Origin: Reticulascus tulasneorum
Lineage: Eukaryota > Ascomycota > Sordariomycetes > Glomerellales > Reticulascaceae
Assembly: GCA_001557505.1 (NCBI GenBank)
Contig: LSAX01000007.1
Span: 62,001-126,000 of the forward strand
Length of the DNA: 64,000 bases
Direction of reading: 5' to 3'
Position 1 is the stretch's first letter. Each line of letters opens with the position of its first letter. The position numbers and the translations under genes were made by a program. This document shows positions 46,060 through 57,342 of the stretch, piece after piece. The notes under the pieces were generated by a model. It worked only from the letters and a program-made list of their open reading frames with translations, was not told the origin of the DNA and did no database searches.

Positions 46060-48670
46060 TTATATAATAAGAAATGTTAAACGTTTATCTTAATAAAAAC
46101 CTAAAAAAAGGTTATATTAGGTTTTTAATATTATTAATAAGATATTTTATCTTGTTTATATTAAAGAAGAACGGAAAATTATGATTATATATTAATTATA
46201 GATAATTAAATAAGATTATAATTAAGAATTATTACCTATTACCTTTGATTTTAGAACTTAGAGACTTACTTTTTAAAGCTAAGTATTTTATAATATTTGA
46301 CCTTAAAGGAGTATATAACTTAATCTAGATGAAAGAAAATAAGAAATAGAAAATAGCTTTTTAGATTAGAAGAGGATATTTTAAATATCTTATTATATTT
46401 TTTAGACTTATTAATATGTTAATTATATTTTAGATTATGATTAATTAAGTCTTAAAGGAATATTTTAACTAGTTTATGGTAATTTACCTAGACGATATCT
46501 TAATCTTCTCTAAAACGCTAGACAAATATAAAAAGTATATATACTAAATACTTTAGAAACTCTAAAACGTTAAATTATTAATTAAACCTAAAAAGAGTAT
46601 ATTTTATTCTAAATAAGTTGATTTCTTAAGCTATATAATTACGTTAAGATAAATTAATATAGATAAAAAGAAAATCGTGGTAGTGGCTAAATAGCTTATA
46701 CTGTAAAACGTACGAGACGTATAAGGCTTCTTAAGATTTATAAACTTTTACTAAAGGTTTATTATATCTTATAGCTAGAAAGCACTTTTATTAACAAAGC
46801 TGACCAAGAACGATAAAACCTTTAAATAAACATTATAAATAGAAAAAGCTTTTTAAGATATAAAAAGGAAGATCGTATAAAAATTAATCTTAACGATCTT
46901 AAACTTAGAAAAACCTTTTAAAGTTAAAATAGATATCTCTAATTATATATTAAGAAGATAACTTTTATAAAAAGATAATTATAGAATATTATACTTAGTA
47001 ACTTTTTTCTTGAAGAAACTAAGTAGACTAGAACTTAACTATTAAATCTATGATAAAGAATTAATAAAAATTATTAAAATATTTAAAAAATAAAAATATT
47101 ATCTTTTAGGAACTAAGTATAAGGTTAAGGTCTATATAGATTATAAAAACCTTATATATTTTATAATTAATAAGAACTTAAATAAACGATAGATTTAATG
47201 GTTAGAATTCTTTTAGGAATTTAACTTTAAAATTATATATAAGAAAGGATCTAAGAATGGCTGAGTAGATATGCTTAGCTAAAAGACTGATTATGAAGAA
47301 AATGTTCTTGAAGATATAAACGTTATCTTTAGACGAAACATAAATAACGTCTTAATATTAAACGAGAAGAACTTTAATATTATATTAAAATGATAATTAA
47401 TAAAAGAAACTTAAATTAATAAGTAGTTAATTAAGAAAGTATATAAGGTATTTACTTATAGATATTAAGGAATAAGTAAGACTTATTAAAAACTTAAACA
47501 ATATTATAATTATATTAAAATTAAAGATAAAGTCTAAATAATAATTAAGAATTACGTAACTTATATAAAAAGTAAGATGTTACGATATAAACTATATAAA
47601 GAACTATAACTATTTTAACTAGCTAGTAAAATATAAGAATTGGTATTTATAAATTTTATAATTAAGTTACTAAAATCTAAAAAACTATTTACGAATGTAA
47701 AATATGATAATATATTAATAATAATTAACTAACTTACTAAATATACATATTTTGAACTATATAAAAAAGTAAGTAATGTGGAAGAACTTGTATATACCTT
47801 TATTAAGGTTATCTTTATATAATATAGATTATCTATAAAATTAATAATAAATAGAGATAAGCTTTTTATATTTAAGTTTTAATAATCTCTAATAAGATAA
47901 CTAAGGGTAAAATATAAACTCTTTATAAGTTTTTATCTTTAGATAAACAGCTAAATAGAAAGAACGAACTAAACGTTAGAATAATATCTACGTTGTTATA
48001 TTAATTATAGATAAGATAATTAGGTCGAATTATTATTATTAACATAGTTCGTTTATAATAATATAACTATAAAAACGACTAAAGTTTCCTTATTTTATAT
48101 TAATTATGGTTTTAAATTAATAATATATAGAGAATTAAGAGAAAACTTTATAATATTTAAAATAACCATTTATATAAAAATATTATAATTATTATAACTA
48201 TCCTTTTAGGAAAATCTAAAGTTAATAACCATAAAAATATCAAAATATGTTAATATTAAAAGGTTAAAAAGACTAACCTTTAAAGAAAGATATAATATCT
48301 ACCTTATATAATAGAATATCAAAATTATTAGACTAAGTGATAAGCTAGATTATAAACTTATTAAATTATTTAAAATCAAAAAGAAAATTTCAAAAGTTAA
48401 TTATAGATTAAAATTACCTAATATTATAAAAATATACTTAATATTCTATATATTATTATTAAAACTAATATTAAATAATATAAAACTTTAGAATATTATT
48501 ATAATTAATATTAATAATTAAGATTATAAAGTAAAATAAATCTTAGATTTATAATATAACGACGAAAGTACCTTTAAATATCTTATTAAATAGAAAAATT
48601 ATAAATACTTAGAAAATATATAAAAACTACTTAGGAATTTATAAAATTACCAAGATTTAATATAATAATT
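46060..48670 (+). pseudogene. Gypsy pol remnant: RT, RNase H, integrase, chromodomain (outer copy)
   Basis: The blocks appear in order. RT starts near 46080 with a L-x-x-x-L-x-K-GYI segment, continues with NGKLxLxIDYRxLN-like remains near 46180 and has its catalytic YLDD at 46484-46495. RNase H follows near 46920-47200 with a WK-YY-LLGTKYKVKVY segment. The integrase core lies near 47640-48060 and still shows TKYTYFELY, RYLPIK-like and YLRCYIN segments. The chromodomain-like block lies near 48545-48650. Stops occur every few tens of codons, mostly TAA or TAG from CAA, CGA or TGG, as expected after RIP. Confidence 0.75.
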
Positions 48671-49475
48671 TCACTTATAATACCTAGATTAACCAAAAGA
48701 CCTAGATCTATAAAACTATTACCTAAGCTAAAAGCACCTTAGTCTATATTACCTAATAAACCTAACAACTAAAAGGACGTTATATTACGTTACTTAACGA
48801 TATCCAACACAAGAAGTTAAACTAGGTTAGACAACTTAACAACGTTAAGAATAATAATAAGACCGTCTTCCTGATCTATTTTAGATAAACCTTAAGATAT
48901 CTCAGACGTAGTTTAATTATAAAAAAAAGCTTTCGTTTTTCAAATATAAATAAGATAATTAACTATAATAAAGAGTTATGATTAAAGATTATTAAGTTGA
49001 ACTTAAAGATTAGATAAGGCCTCTTCGGCCTCTTACTTTTTAATATCTAATTTTCAATAATAATCAAGTAGATAACTAATTATATAAAAATCAGTAAGAA
49101 AGAAGCTTAAAAAGAGAAAACTAAAGATATACGCAAAGAAGAGATTAAGACTTTATCATAAATACAATTACGCCGTACATATTTAGCATAATAAGATTTC
49201 CTCTCTATTATATAATATTAAAACCTTAAGCCCCGTTTATAATAGAAAATATAAAATATATCCGGAGAACCATTAAGAAGCAAAATAAACTTAAAAAGGA
49301 GTTAACATTCACAAACTTTACGCAAAAGAACTTTTGAGATATGGCCTAACATAATATTAATATATAACGGAATAAATAAGAACATAAAACCTAATAAAGA
49401 ACGAAATATAAAAATATAACCTACTTATATAACTAATAAAACCTTCAGGACGAAGACCTTAGAGGAGGGATATAA

Positions 49476-50087
49476 TATCATAATTATAATACGTAACCCC
49501 TCTAATAGGCAGTCATATATAATAGAACATATTTATATAATAACACCTAAGATCGGAAATATATATATTATACTAAATATTATTAAATAAATATATAATA
49601 TAACATTTAGCTTACCTATAACGAGGATAAGATATTAGTATGTAGGGATTACCCGTAGACCCTCGTTAACAATATTATATTATTAACAAAAGGATAATAA
49701 CGGTTAAAGGTTATTAGAGAAATAAGACTTATAAGTAAGTACATAACAAGATAGATCATATATTTATAAAAGATCATAGTGATCTTAGGATTACGATGAT
49801 CTAAGACGTTATAATGATCTAAGGATTTTATATTTTTATATAAGAATAAGTCTTTTCTATAGTTAGATAGTTCTTGATTATACTTTAGTAATCAATCTAA
49901 GTCTTTAATTTTACTAAGCTTTAAACCTCGATTATTAATCCTATATAATATATTTTATGATATTAAGTTCAGTAAAAGCCCTTTCCATAATATTGTTCAC
50001 TAATATTACCTAACTTACTCGATAATATAAACCCTAACAGTTATTATTAAGACTAGTGTTATAACTAGCCCTGACACGATCGTGACA
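49476..50087 (+). repeat. 3' LTR of outer Gypsy element
   Basis: 612 bases, ending CGTGACA. The left terminus is mutated to TATCATA. It differs from the 5' LTR almost only by transitions. Confidence 0.8.
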
Positions 50088-50341
50088 CTAGAGCTCTTCA
50101 GAGCGTTAGCACCAAGCTCTTCTATAAACCATCTTCTTAAGTAAGTTATTTGATGAAGTTATCTATAGTTTACTAATAGTCTATATTAGGAAACATCGAG
50201 TTACCAAAATATCCCCTCTTAGGTCTTGACCCCTGCTCTAATACAAATAAACCAAATATTTGCAAATAAACCAAGTTCAAGCAAATCGAGGGCTTCAAAA
50301 ACCCACTCAATCCAAGTTTGAGGCTATATTTGGATTGATTA

Positions 50342-50358
50342 TATTTGCGGGAGCGCTG
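50342..50358 (-). repeat. right terminal inverted repeat of the hAT element
   Basis: Its reverse complement starts CAGCGCTCCCGCAAAT, matching the left end. The 8-base target copy GCACACAC follows directly. Confidence 0.65.
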
Positions 50359-50367
50359 GCACACACT

Positions 50368-52083
50368 TCACAGGCACTGGGAGTACCACTGATTCTGGCG
50401 CTGGCAGGTGCTCCCGGCCACGCACTGGGTTGGCCCAGAGTAGTTTTGACCACCACACTGCCCGAAACGAGGGACGGTACCACCGGGAGCGAAGGTGAAA
50501 GAGGGATTGGTAGGTTTAGATGGCACGGGGACAGTGCCGCTGCTGGTGTCATAGGTCGACCCAATGGGGCCAAAGCAGATGTTCGACCAGATGACTTTGG
50601 AGTTGGGGTGTTTAGCGACGAAGTCGGCTGGTGTGCGTCCCGTCTGGGGGCAGCGGCCACGAAGAGCACCAGGAATACCCTCCTTCTCTGGAGGATAGAG
50701 AGAGTCGAGCCAGATCATATTGGCGTAATGCTGGGTTGTATGTTAGTGTATAGGACGGAGTTTGCGTCGTAGAGCTAGAAAGAGATTGAACTCACGTCAG
50801 CCCATATAGATAAGACGAGGACCATTGGCGTGCGCAGAGCAGCGTTGAGCTTTGTGTGCCCGCCAATCTCGGCATGACGGTCACGGTCCTGGAATACCCT
50901 CGGGTGGGCTTCACAATACTCGGGCGTGATCTTGGACTCGAACTGGGTGAGACCATCGATTTGAGGACTAGGGATCTCATAGACCCGACCGTTCTGGATG
51001 AAGACTTGGTAGGCCTCGTTCTCGCGGAACCGAGTAATGACGCTGAGTTCTCACATCGGCATACTAATCAGGCCGCGTAGAAAGACGAGGAATGCCACTG
51101 TACGTGAATTTCTTAGTGGTGTCAATTGTCTTGGCCTTGCCGTAAAACTCCTGGTTGCCAACGCGGAAGGGGTTGTAATCGCAGCCGTTGGCATCGCAGT
51201 TTCCAGCAAAGCGGTCGTCGGAGTACGTGCCACCACACTCGGCTCCCTCGCAGACATGGTACTCGTTGTTCATGCAAGCGTGCGGGGTGAAGGCATACGA
51301 GTGAGCGTTCGACTCCCTACATACCCAGGTATTATTAGCCATCCAAAATTGATCTTGTAGACCATGTTATGGAGTAAGTGATACGAACCAGACGTCAATC
51401 TCGGCATAACAGGATCCCATGTTACCAACACCCGAACTCTCGTCAGTGGGAGATGACTCCTAGCCCTCGATGTTAGCCTAAATGCGTATTAAATAAGCAC
51501 TAAAACTACTGAGAGATTTCACAGAGCCAAGATGCTATTGATAGGTGCGGACACCGTTCTGATTTCACTAACCTTGCCGTTGACAAACTTCAAATCTCGA
51601 GCGCACTGGGCATCGCAGTACCCGACACCGTATCTGCGCCAGCTTTATTGTTGGGTTCGATGGACATACCGCCGTCAGGTTTCATTATAACGAGATAAAG
51701 GGCGTTGTTCATATTGTACTCAATAGTGGACAAGTCGACATCGAAGGCCAGCTCGTTATTCATAAGAGTAAACATCTGGTACTTGGTGGCGCTCTCCATG
51801 AGGTAGGTCCGCGAGCCGATATTCTTTCCATACTCATGCTCCTTGACAAATTGGAGGCTTAAGACGTCAGCGCTCGTGATGATGCCGTAAGTGCCCGAGT
51901 AGTTGGCCCCCTCGACAGCGCATTTCTTGGCGCAATCATCTGCGCCACTGCAGAGGCCAGTCCATGCGTTTTCCGGGTACGTCTGGCCATAAACATATGG
52001 TAGTCGTAACTCTGATCGGGTCTCCAGGTATTGAGGGGAAAAGGGTCTGGATTACATCTGAGGATTGAAGATCCGCCAAGCAT
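50368..52083 (-). pseudogene. GH7 cellobiohydrolase with CBM1, broken
   Basis: Coding pieces on the minus strand are about 52030-51573, 51477-51389, 51316-51104, 51042-50796 and 50730-50368, separated by GT-AG introns of 95, 72, 61 and 65 bases. The GH7 active-site motif E-I-D-V-W-E is intact and spans an intron, and GGTYSDDR, CDANGCDYNP and MIWLDSLYP are family hallmarks. A CBM1 cellulose-binding domain ([13 protein letters not shown] to WYSQCL) ends the protein. There are three lesions: a frameshift near 52000 before YVYGQTYPENAW, a one-base frameshift near 51634, and TGG-to-TAG at 51462-51460. The signal peptide and first 40 or so residues are missing. The last three exons are undamaged. 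The hAT insertion site lies 9 bases past the stop codon. Confidence 0.85.
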
Positions 52084-52495
52084 TGATTGTTGAACTGAAT
52101 GCTTGAAACTCTAGCTCAGGTGGTTAGTGTAGGTGCTCATTTAGAGGCTAACCTCATAGTACCAGCAAGGTCATCGACCGGATACACTTACCAATCAGGA
52201 TGAGAGCAGAACCGCCCCTTTATTTTCCACCAATCCTATTCTTTTATTATGGGATTATGGTATCGGATTTAATTCGCACGTACCTCGGACTCTAGAATAG
52301 AAATTCGAAATATTGGAAAGGGCTGGGAAATAGCGTGAGGAGCTAGTGTCATGCAAGCATTGGTTTCCTAGAATCCCTTTAAAGTATTTAAAGCACAAAC
52401 CTCCTCCACTATTACTAAAGCTACCTCATTAGATATGGCATCGATTTGCCGCTGCTTCCTAAACTAAAAAGAAAACGACATTTCGAGCAATTCAC

Positions 52496-53785
52496 ATGAC
52501 TCGTATACTAAGATTTCGTTCTCTGTGGGGTGTGGAACCAGGAGAGAATCTAGAAAACTGGAAGAAAGTCTTCCCTGAATTCAAGAAGTCTGGCTATGGT
52601 ACGCGAACACAGATGATGTCGACTTTCGATCCCGGTCTACACCACTGAAACTTGAAGCGATAATATCATTAACGAAGCAAGCACAGGCGGAATTGAGGTA
52701 GCAACGCCGCCTCTGAAGGTGGCTGGAGTTCTCGAATCTCTGCGGCATCTTTGCGACTCATTGCAATTGGAAATCAGCACCACGTTCGTCATAAACATGC
52801 CTCCTGCACTTGCAGCTCTGATGAATGTATAGAATCTTTACATCGTGGCCTGGATACACCGGGCCGAGACCACCAGGTTTGACACCCACAACCCACCTGG
52901 AAACATACCGAGAGGAGCTTCAACTTGTCTACGCCATCAGGCCGGTGAGAGTCAATGCACAATCTGGAGCGTAAGTGTCATGGTTTTTCAGAACTATTAC
53001 AAGACGGAATTGATGAGATTAGGGACCACTGGGACTTGTCACAGTCTGTCGACTTCTACAGGGGTACTCTGCAGATTGATGCTGAACTAGGATTCACCGG
53101 CAGGGTTTGCCATGAGACGCACCGCAATCGATCTCTGTTTAATCCCTACATCACGACACAGGTTCTCGACAAAGTTCCAGAGTCAGTAAACCAGCGACTG
53201 ACGTATATGCAATCATTGAGCTCAAAACCAATTCTAGGCTCCGCATCACCGCAGACTTCTCTCATTGGGTAGTTGTTTGTGAACGGCTTTTAGATGCTGG
53301 GGATGAAGATCGCGAACTTCTCAGCAAGGTCATACCGCATGTAATATTACCAAGCATGATCTTATCTTGAGGCACTAGCTAACCCGTCGATTGGCAGGTT
53401 CACCACATACATACACGGATTGGAACCACACAGTCGTCTCAATGCGGAGATCCCTTGAACCAAGTCTTTCGCGCGGAGCGAGAATTCTTCGAGAGGGTGT
53501 GGCTGGATATCATCAGTAACCACGTCAAGGAGCGGAGAGATACTCCCATTACGTTTGTTCCAGAATACGGGTAAGCGAGCTCCTCATCCTTTCTAATCAT
53601 CCCTTTCCAATTGCTGTGTACCAAAGGGAAGAAGAGAGCTTACTCTTCGTGATAGTCCATTTCCCTATCATCCGCACGGGTCCTTGAAAACCAATGCGGA
53701 GGTTGCTGATGAAGAAGGGAAGCGGCTGCATGGGATTTTCGAATATTTTCTGTCGAAAAATCATGTTGCCGGTCCTGATAACTAG
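52496..53785 (+). CDS. sugar-phosphate isomerase/epimerase-like TIM-barrel protein, seven exons
   Basis: Exons are 52496-52598, 52687-52783, 52833-52970, 53023-53181, 53238-53340, 53398-53570 and 53656-53785, all with GT-AG introns of 49-88 bases. The total of 903 bases gives 300 residues in one frame. The start FRSLWGVEPGENLENWKK, the GYTGPRPPGLTP loop, VNAQSG, GFTGRVCHETHRNRS, ITADFSHWVVVCERLL, HIHTRIG and FVPEYG are the ordered strands and metal-ligand-like His/Glu/Asp positions of the xylose-isomerase-like (AP-endonuclease-2) barrel family. It probably acts as a cytosolic isomerase on a sugar or sugar phosphate; the substrate cannot be told. The gene is intact although it lies between a cellulase pseudogene and transposon debris. 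Confidence 0.85.
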
Positions 53786-53920
53786 TGAGTAATGAACACT
53801 AGATATTAGATGATACTGAAAGCATCAAGATCAACGTAAAAAATGCACAAAGACTAGAGTATTCTTCTCACCGTGGTATATTCTCTCTCCTATTCTTGCT
53901 CTATGCTGTTTTCCCATAGT

Positions 53921-53998
53921 TCACCAACAGGATTCTAATCAAAATACAGGACATGATCCAAGAAACTATATCCCTAGACCGTGTCCCATAAACAGTGT
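53921..53998. repeat. short dispersed repeat, copy B (also at 12271-12340)
   Basis: It overlaps the final codon and 3' flank of the minus-strand 692-residue gene. See the copy at 12271-12340 for the shared blocks. The alignment here carries about 12 extra bases in the middle. Confidence 0.6.
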
Positions 53999-56076
53999 TA
54001 GACACCGTTGTCCAGCCGTTTCACGGCCTCTGCATGTCTCGCCTCCATCTCCTTAGCCAACGTCCCCAACGCCGCAATCTTAGCGCTCTGCGTCTCCTTT
54101 CTAGCTGTAAACTCTTCAAGCTGCAACTTGCTCTGCTCATCCGTCCCCTTTGCGGCTTTGGCAATCTTGGCCTTGGCCTCCGCCTTCTTCTCCTGGGCGG
54201 CTGCGACGTCCTGTGCAATGTGGTTGATCGCCAACCTCGTAGCGGCCTTCTCCATCGCGCACGCCATGAAAGAAGTGCTGCTCCCACCCTCCCAAGTCGC
54301 GAAAGGGTACACGCCGAGCTGCCGACACGCTTCGCGCACCATGGAGGTCAGCCGCTCCTTGGTGAGCTCCTCGGGCACGGAGACGCCCTTGGCCTTGCTG
54401 CGCGCATTCAGCCTATCCGTTGTTTTGACCACGATGTCGTTGATGAGCAGATTGATTTGCTTCTCGTTCGCCTGGAGGACTTTCTCGATCCCGGCGTGCT
54501 CATAGATGCGCTGCTTGAGCCGTGCCACGATGACGGTCTGTGGGACCGAGGAGGACGAAAAGCCAATCAGCGGCTTGACCTCGCAAGCGTCGAGCCGCTC
54601 CATGATCTGCTTCTTTGTCTGCTCTACCAGCTCCCCGGTCGCGTTGCGGATCTCCATGGCCAGCGCGCCTTGCTCGGCGTCGGCCTCGCCTTTGGATTCG
54701 CCGCTGAATGTGAGGTACGTGATCTGCGTCTCGAGCTGCTTATCCCACTTTTGACGCATCGTAGCCGTTGCGTAATCCAAGCCTGTCCATGTGCCGCACC
54801 GGGCGAGGAGTTGCTCGTCGTTGAGCCACAGCCCGTCTCCCAGCCACGGCTTGGCGCCGCTCCTGTCCAACGTTCCGTCTTGGAGGTAGGTCTGGTGCGT
54901 CGGGCCCACGTAGTCGGTGGCGCCGGCGTGCTTGATCTTCTTCTGCAATCTCGCCCGCAACGCGACGTACTCCTCCTTGCTCATGGATGACTTCTCGGGA
55001 CGGCCAAGCACGTCTTGGCACCACGCTGCAAAGTTGCCGCCTGCGAGCATGGCGCGTAAGACAAGCAGGTGCGGCGTCAGGTAACCATGATTCTTGATGA
55101 TGTATTCCTCAAAGGTCTCGGTTTCCTTGATCAACCCCTCTTTCTGGTCTCTGAGAAAGCTGTGCCGTAGTCCGCCTAGGATCTTGATGGCAGTCCAGAG
55201 AGGAGGGGCGGCGTGTGAGTTTACGCAGTCGAGAATTGGCGCTTTACCCAGGCCGCCGCCTAGGACCATGGCTGTCACCGTGTTGGGACCCGTAATCAGA
55301 TACACGTGGATGATCCAGCCAACAAAGGCGTGCCAGATGGCCGGCCTCAGCAGCATGGCCTGGCCCTTGACGACGGTGCCATCAGCTTGCACGTCCTCAA
55401 GCCAGTACACGCCGCCGTACTCGGCCACGTGATCCCCAAGGATCAGGTAGCACTGCTTGACGGGCGCTTTCCCAGATTTCATGACAGCATTATGGTTGCC
55501 CATGTGGAACTCGTGCCATTCTGCGAAGAGTGCTTGACACTTTACCGTGTCATGCTTGACGACCTCGAGCTTCGCGAGAAACTCTTTCCCCTCGACCGTG
55601 TCGGGAAATACGATCCCGCCGTACCCATACATGTTCGAAATATCTTTAAGGGGATACACGCCGCCGTCATAGATTGCTTTGGCTGCGTTCTTGACGAAGA
55701 TGCGGGTGTAAAACTCGTACAGGTGGCTGAAAAGACTGTTAAGCGAGTTGGTGAAGTACACTCCAACCTCGTGCTTGTCCTTGCCGAGGTCGCGGCCGAA
55801 GATATTCGGGTTGTTTTTTATGCTGCAATGCACGGCTTGCCCGACGAACCCGATCGAGTCTTTCTGCAGAGCAGCACCCATGGTGTTGTGGTTGTAATTG
55901 TACAAAGAGAACCACTTCGAAAGGGGCGACCTGTGGAGTCGCACGTCGCCACTCGCGATTTCGCCGTCGCCGCTGGGATAGTCGACTGAAGGGATCATCT
56001 GGATCTTTTCGTCCGCAGTCAGACGAAACACATTTTTCATATACTTGACGGCGTACCGGATGGGCGTCAGCGACAT
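53998..56076 (-). CDS. large unknown protein with C-terminal coiled coil
   Basis: The gene is one frame of 692 residues from the ATG at 56076. It has no signal peptide. One hydrophobic stretch around residues 240-270 (LRPAIWHAFVGWIIHVYLI) could be a membrane helix or a buried segment. The last 130 residues are rich in Ala, Lys and Glu and look like a coiled coil. I do not recognise the family. Long antisense frames exist on the plus strand, but they follow from the GC-rich third positions of this gene. Next on the right is the MACPF-like gene on the same strand after about 1.3 kb. Confidence 0.7.
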   Translation of the reverse strand: MSLTPIRYAVKYMKNVFRLTADEKIQMIPSVDYPSGDGEIASGDVRLHRSPLSKWFSLYNYNHNTMGAALQKDSIGFVGQAVHCSIKNNPNIFGRDLGKDKHEVGVYFTNSLNSLFSHLYEFYTRIFVKNAAKAIYDGGVYPLKDISNMYGYGGIVFPDTVEGKEFLAKLEVVKHDTVKCQALFAEWHEFHMGNHNAVMKSGKAPVKQCYLILGDHVAEYGGVYWLEDVQADGTVVKGQAMLLRPAIWHAFVGWIIHVYLITGPNTVTAMVLGGGLGKAPILDCVNSHAAPPLWTAIKILGGLRHSFLRDQKEGLIKETETFEEYIIKNHGYLTPHLLVLRAMLAGGNFAAWCQDVLGRPEKSSMSKEEYVALRARLQKKIKHAGATDYVGPTHQTYLQDGTLDRSGAKPWLGDGLWLNDEQLLARCGTWTGLDYATATMRQKWDKQLETQITYLTFSGESKGEADAEQGALAMEIRNATGELVEQTKKQIMERLDACEVKPLIGFSSSSVPQTVIVARLKQRIYEHAGIEKVLQANEKQINLLINDIVVKTTDRLNARSKAKGVSVPEELTKERLTSMVREACRQLGVYPFATWEGGSSTSFMACAMEKAATRLAINHIAQDVAAAQEKKAEAKAKIAKAAKGTDEQSKLQLEEFTARKETQSAKIAALGTLAKEMEARHAEAVKRLDNGV

Positions 56077-57342
56077 GATTGTGTGTGTATGAAATGAAGG
56101 ATGTCAAACTGATTGGGTTACGGTTCAGTGTATCAGACTGTGTTGTCTAAGTCGGTTGTCGAAGGGAAGGGGGGGGGTTCTTTAAACAAAGACTGGATCT
56201 AGAAAGGAACTTAAATATAAATCCCAATGCTTCTTAAAATGCATCAAGTTCGTGTCTCCAAGAATAATGTCTTATCCTAGCTCCCGTTTATGATTTCTAT
56301 TTCCGCTTGTGAGTGAACCAGCACGGATTAGTCCGATATCACAGCAGCCTCATGGGCATGGCAAAGACGTGGCATCGTAGCTGAACAGGGTACTCCTGCC
56401 GGTTCCCGGTCTTCAGCTGCGCCGACGACTCTGTTGTTGTATCCAATAGCCTTTCATGGGCCGTGTGGTCTGGAGCAGCCGATGCACCTGTCACCCTTGT
56501 CTAGCTTGTCCGGTGGATTTGAGAGTTGTCACTTGTCACTTCAATAGTCTCACCCGCCACAGCAAAGCTGCAGTCCGCGACTAATGCCTTACACCCTCAA
56601 CCCCTGTCAGCCTTCCACACCGCTCCTATGATATCGCTTGGCGCTTCGTGAACTTCGTTGGACGTTCTCAAGGTAGCTTCACGGCCTATCCGCTTCTTGA
56701 GTCGAGGTCTCAGCTGCCACGGACCAAGCCATGGTCTGACAACCAGCGACTGCCAGGGTGTAGGTATACGTGCGATAGCAAGTTCATGTTTAGGGTGGTC
56801 TGGCCACATCCAGCTTCAACTATGATACTGTGAAACAATCAACACAGGCCTCCATTTCCTAACATTTTGAGGCTATGACTATGAGATTGTCTTAACATGG
56901 TAGACACATGACCCCGAAGGTTTCGAAAGGCGGACGATGGAAAAGTAGCTGTGTATAGATGCGATGAAGACGATGATCTCATCTCTGCCGAAAATTCTTA
57001 TCATGGACGATGTGAGGTGACCACTGAAGATTGTGTTTAGAACGCTAATGTTTGATATAGGCCCAATCGTGGGCTCCAGTAAATTGACCTGAGTTGTTTT
57101 CTATTCAGGCTTTTCTTCCGAGACTGTTCAGTATAAGAAGGCCTTCGCTATAGTCATAATTAAAGCGTTCCGAATCGACTTGCGAGTGACTAGCCCTTGT
57201 ACAATTGTGAACCCCATCAATTCCACCTCAAACTGGCCAAGACACCTCTTTTAAAAAATAAAAAAATAAAAATAAAAAAATAAAAGAAAAAGGCTAGAGA
57301 CTACATACTTGCGTCTACAACATCATGTACCCTCCGTAAGCA
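56077..57342. other. intergenic, with A-rich tract
   Basis: No gene is supported. A low-complexity run of A with scattered T lies at 57254-57291, close to the 3' end of the MACPF-like gene. Confidence 0.4.

Larger units (their letters stand above)
34161..50087 (+). mobile_element. Ty3/Gypsy chromovirus, outer copy, RIP-degraded and interrupted
   Basis: Two 612-base LTRs bound the element; the ends read TGTCACG on the left and CGTGACA on the right, and CTAGA is duplicated exactly at 34156-34160 and 50088-50092. The internal region is split by a second, inverted element (35635-43580). Plus-strand blocks are recognisable despite many stops: a reverse transcriptase with IYLDDILIFSKTL (46481-46519), an RNase H and an integrase region, and a chromodomain-like block (YLIKWKNY) near 48575-48600 at the end of the polyprotein. 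This order (RT, RNase H, integrase, chromodomain) defines a Gypsy chromovirus. No intact open frame remains. Confidence 0.85.
33532..50358 (+). mobile_element. hAT-type DNA transposon (outermost shell), truncated and filled with retrotransposons
   Basis: The left end reads CAGCGCTACCGCAGATA and the right end TTTGCGGGAGCGCTG, an imperfect inverted repeat starting with CAG as hAT elements do. The 8 bases outside are GCACACCC on the left (33524-33531) and GCACACAC on the right (50359-50366), a 7-of-8 match to the 8-base duplication expected of hAT. Without the nested Gypsy the element is only about 890 bases. The plus strand left of the Gypsy has a fragment resembling the N-terminal BED zinc finger of hAT transposases (EVFWCYKLYNLKGYL near 34111-34155). 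Right of it, ALAPSSSINHLLK (50106-50144) would continue the finger. The catalytic transposase body is missing, so it was a non-autonomous or deleted copy. Confidence 0.65.

Noticed and set aside
50260..50772. 170-codon plus-strand frame across the hAT end and GH7 gene
   Set aside because: It runs antisense through the last GH7 exon with its CBM1 domain, which is the real coding strand.
53995..54990. 331-codon plus-strand frame opposite the 692-residue gene
   Set aside because: It is antisense to a longer, better-composed frame with a true ATG, and its composition (Leu/Arg/His-rich) is typical of a shadow of GC-rich third positions.
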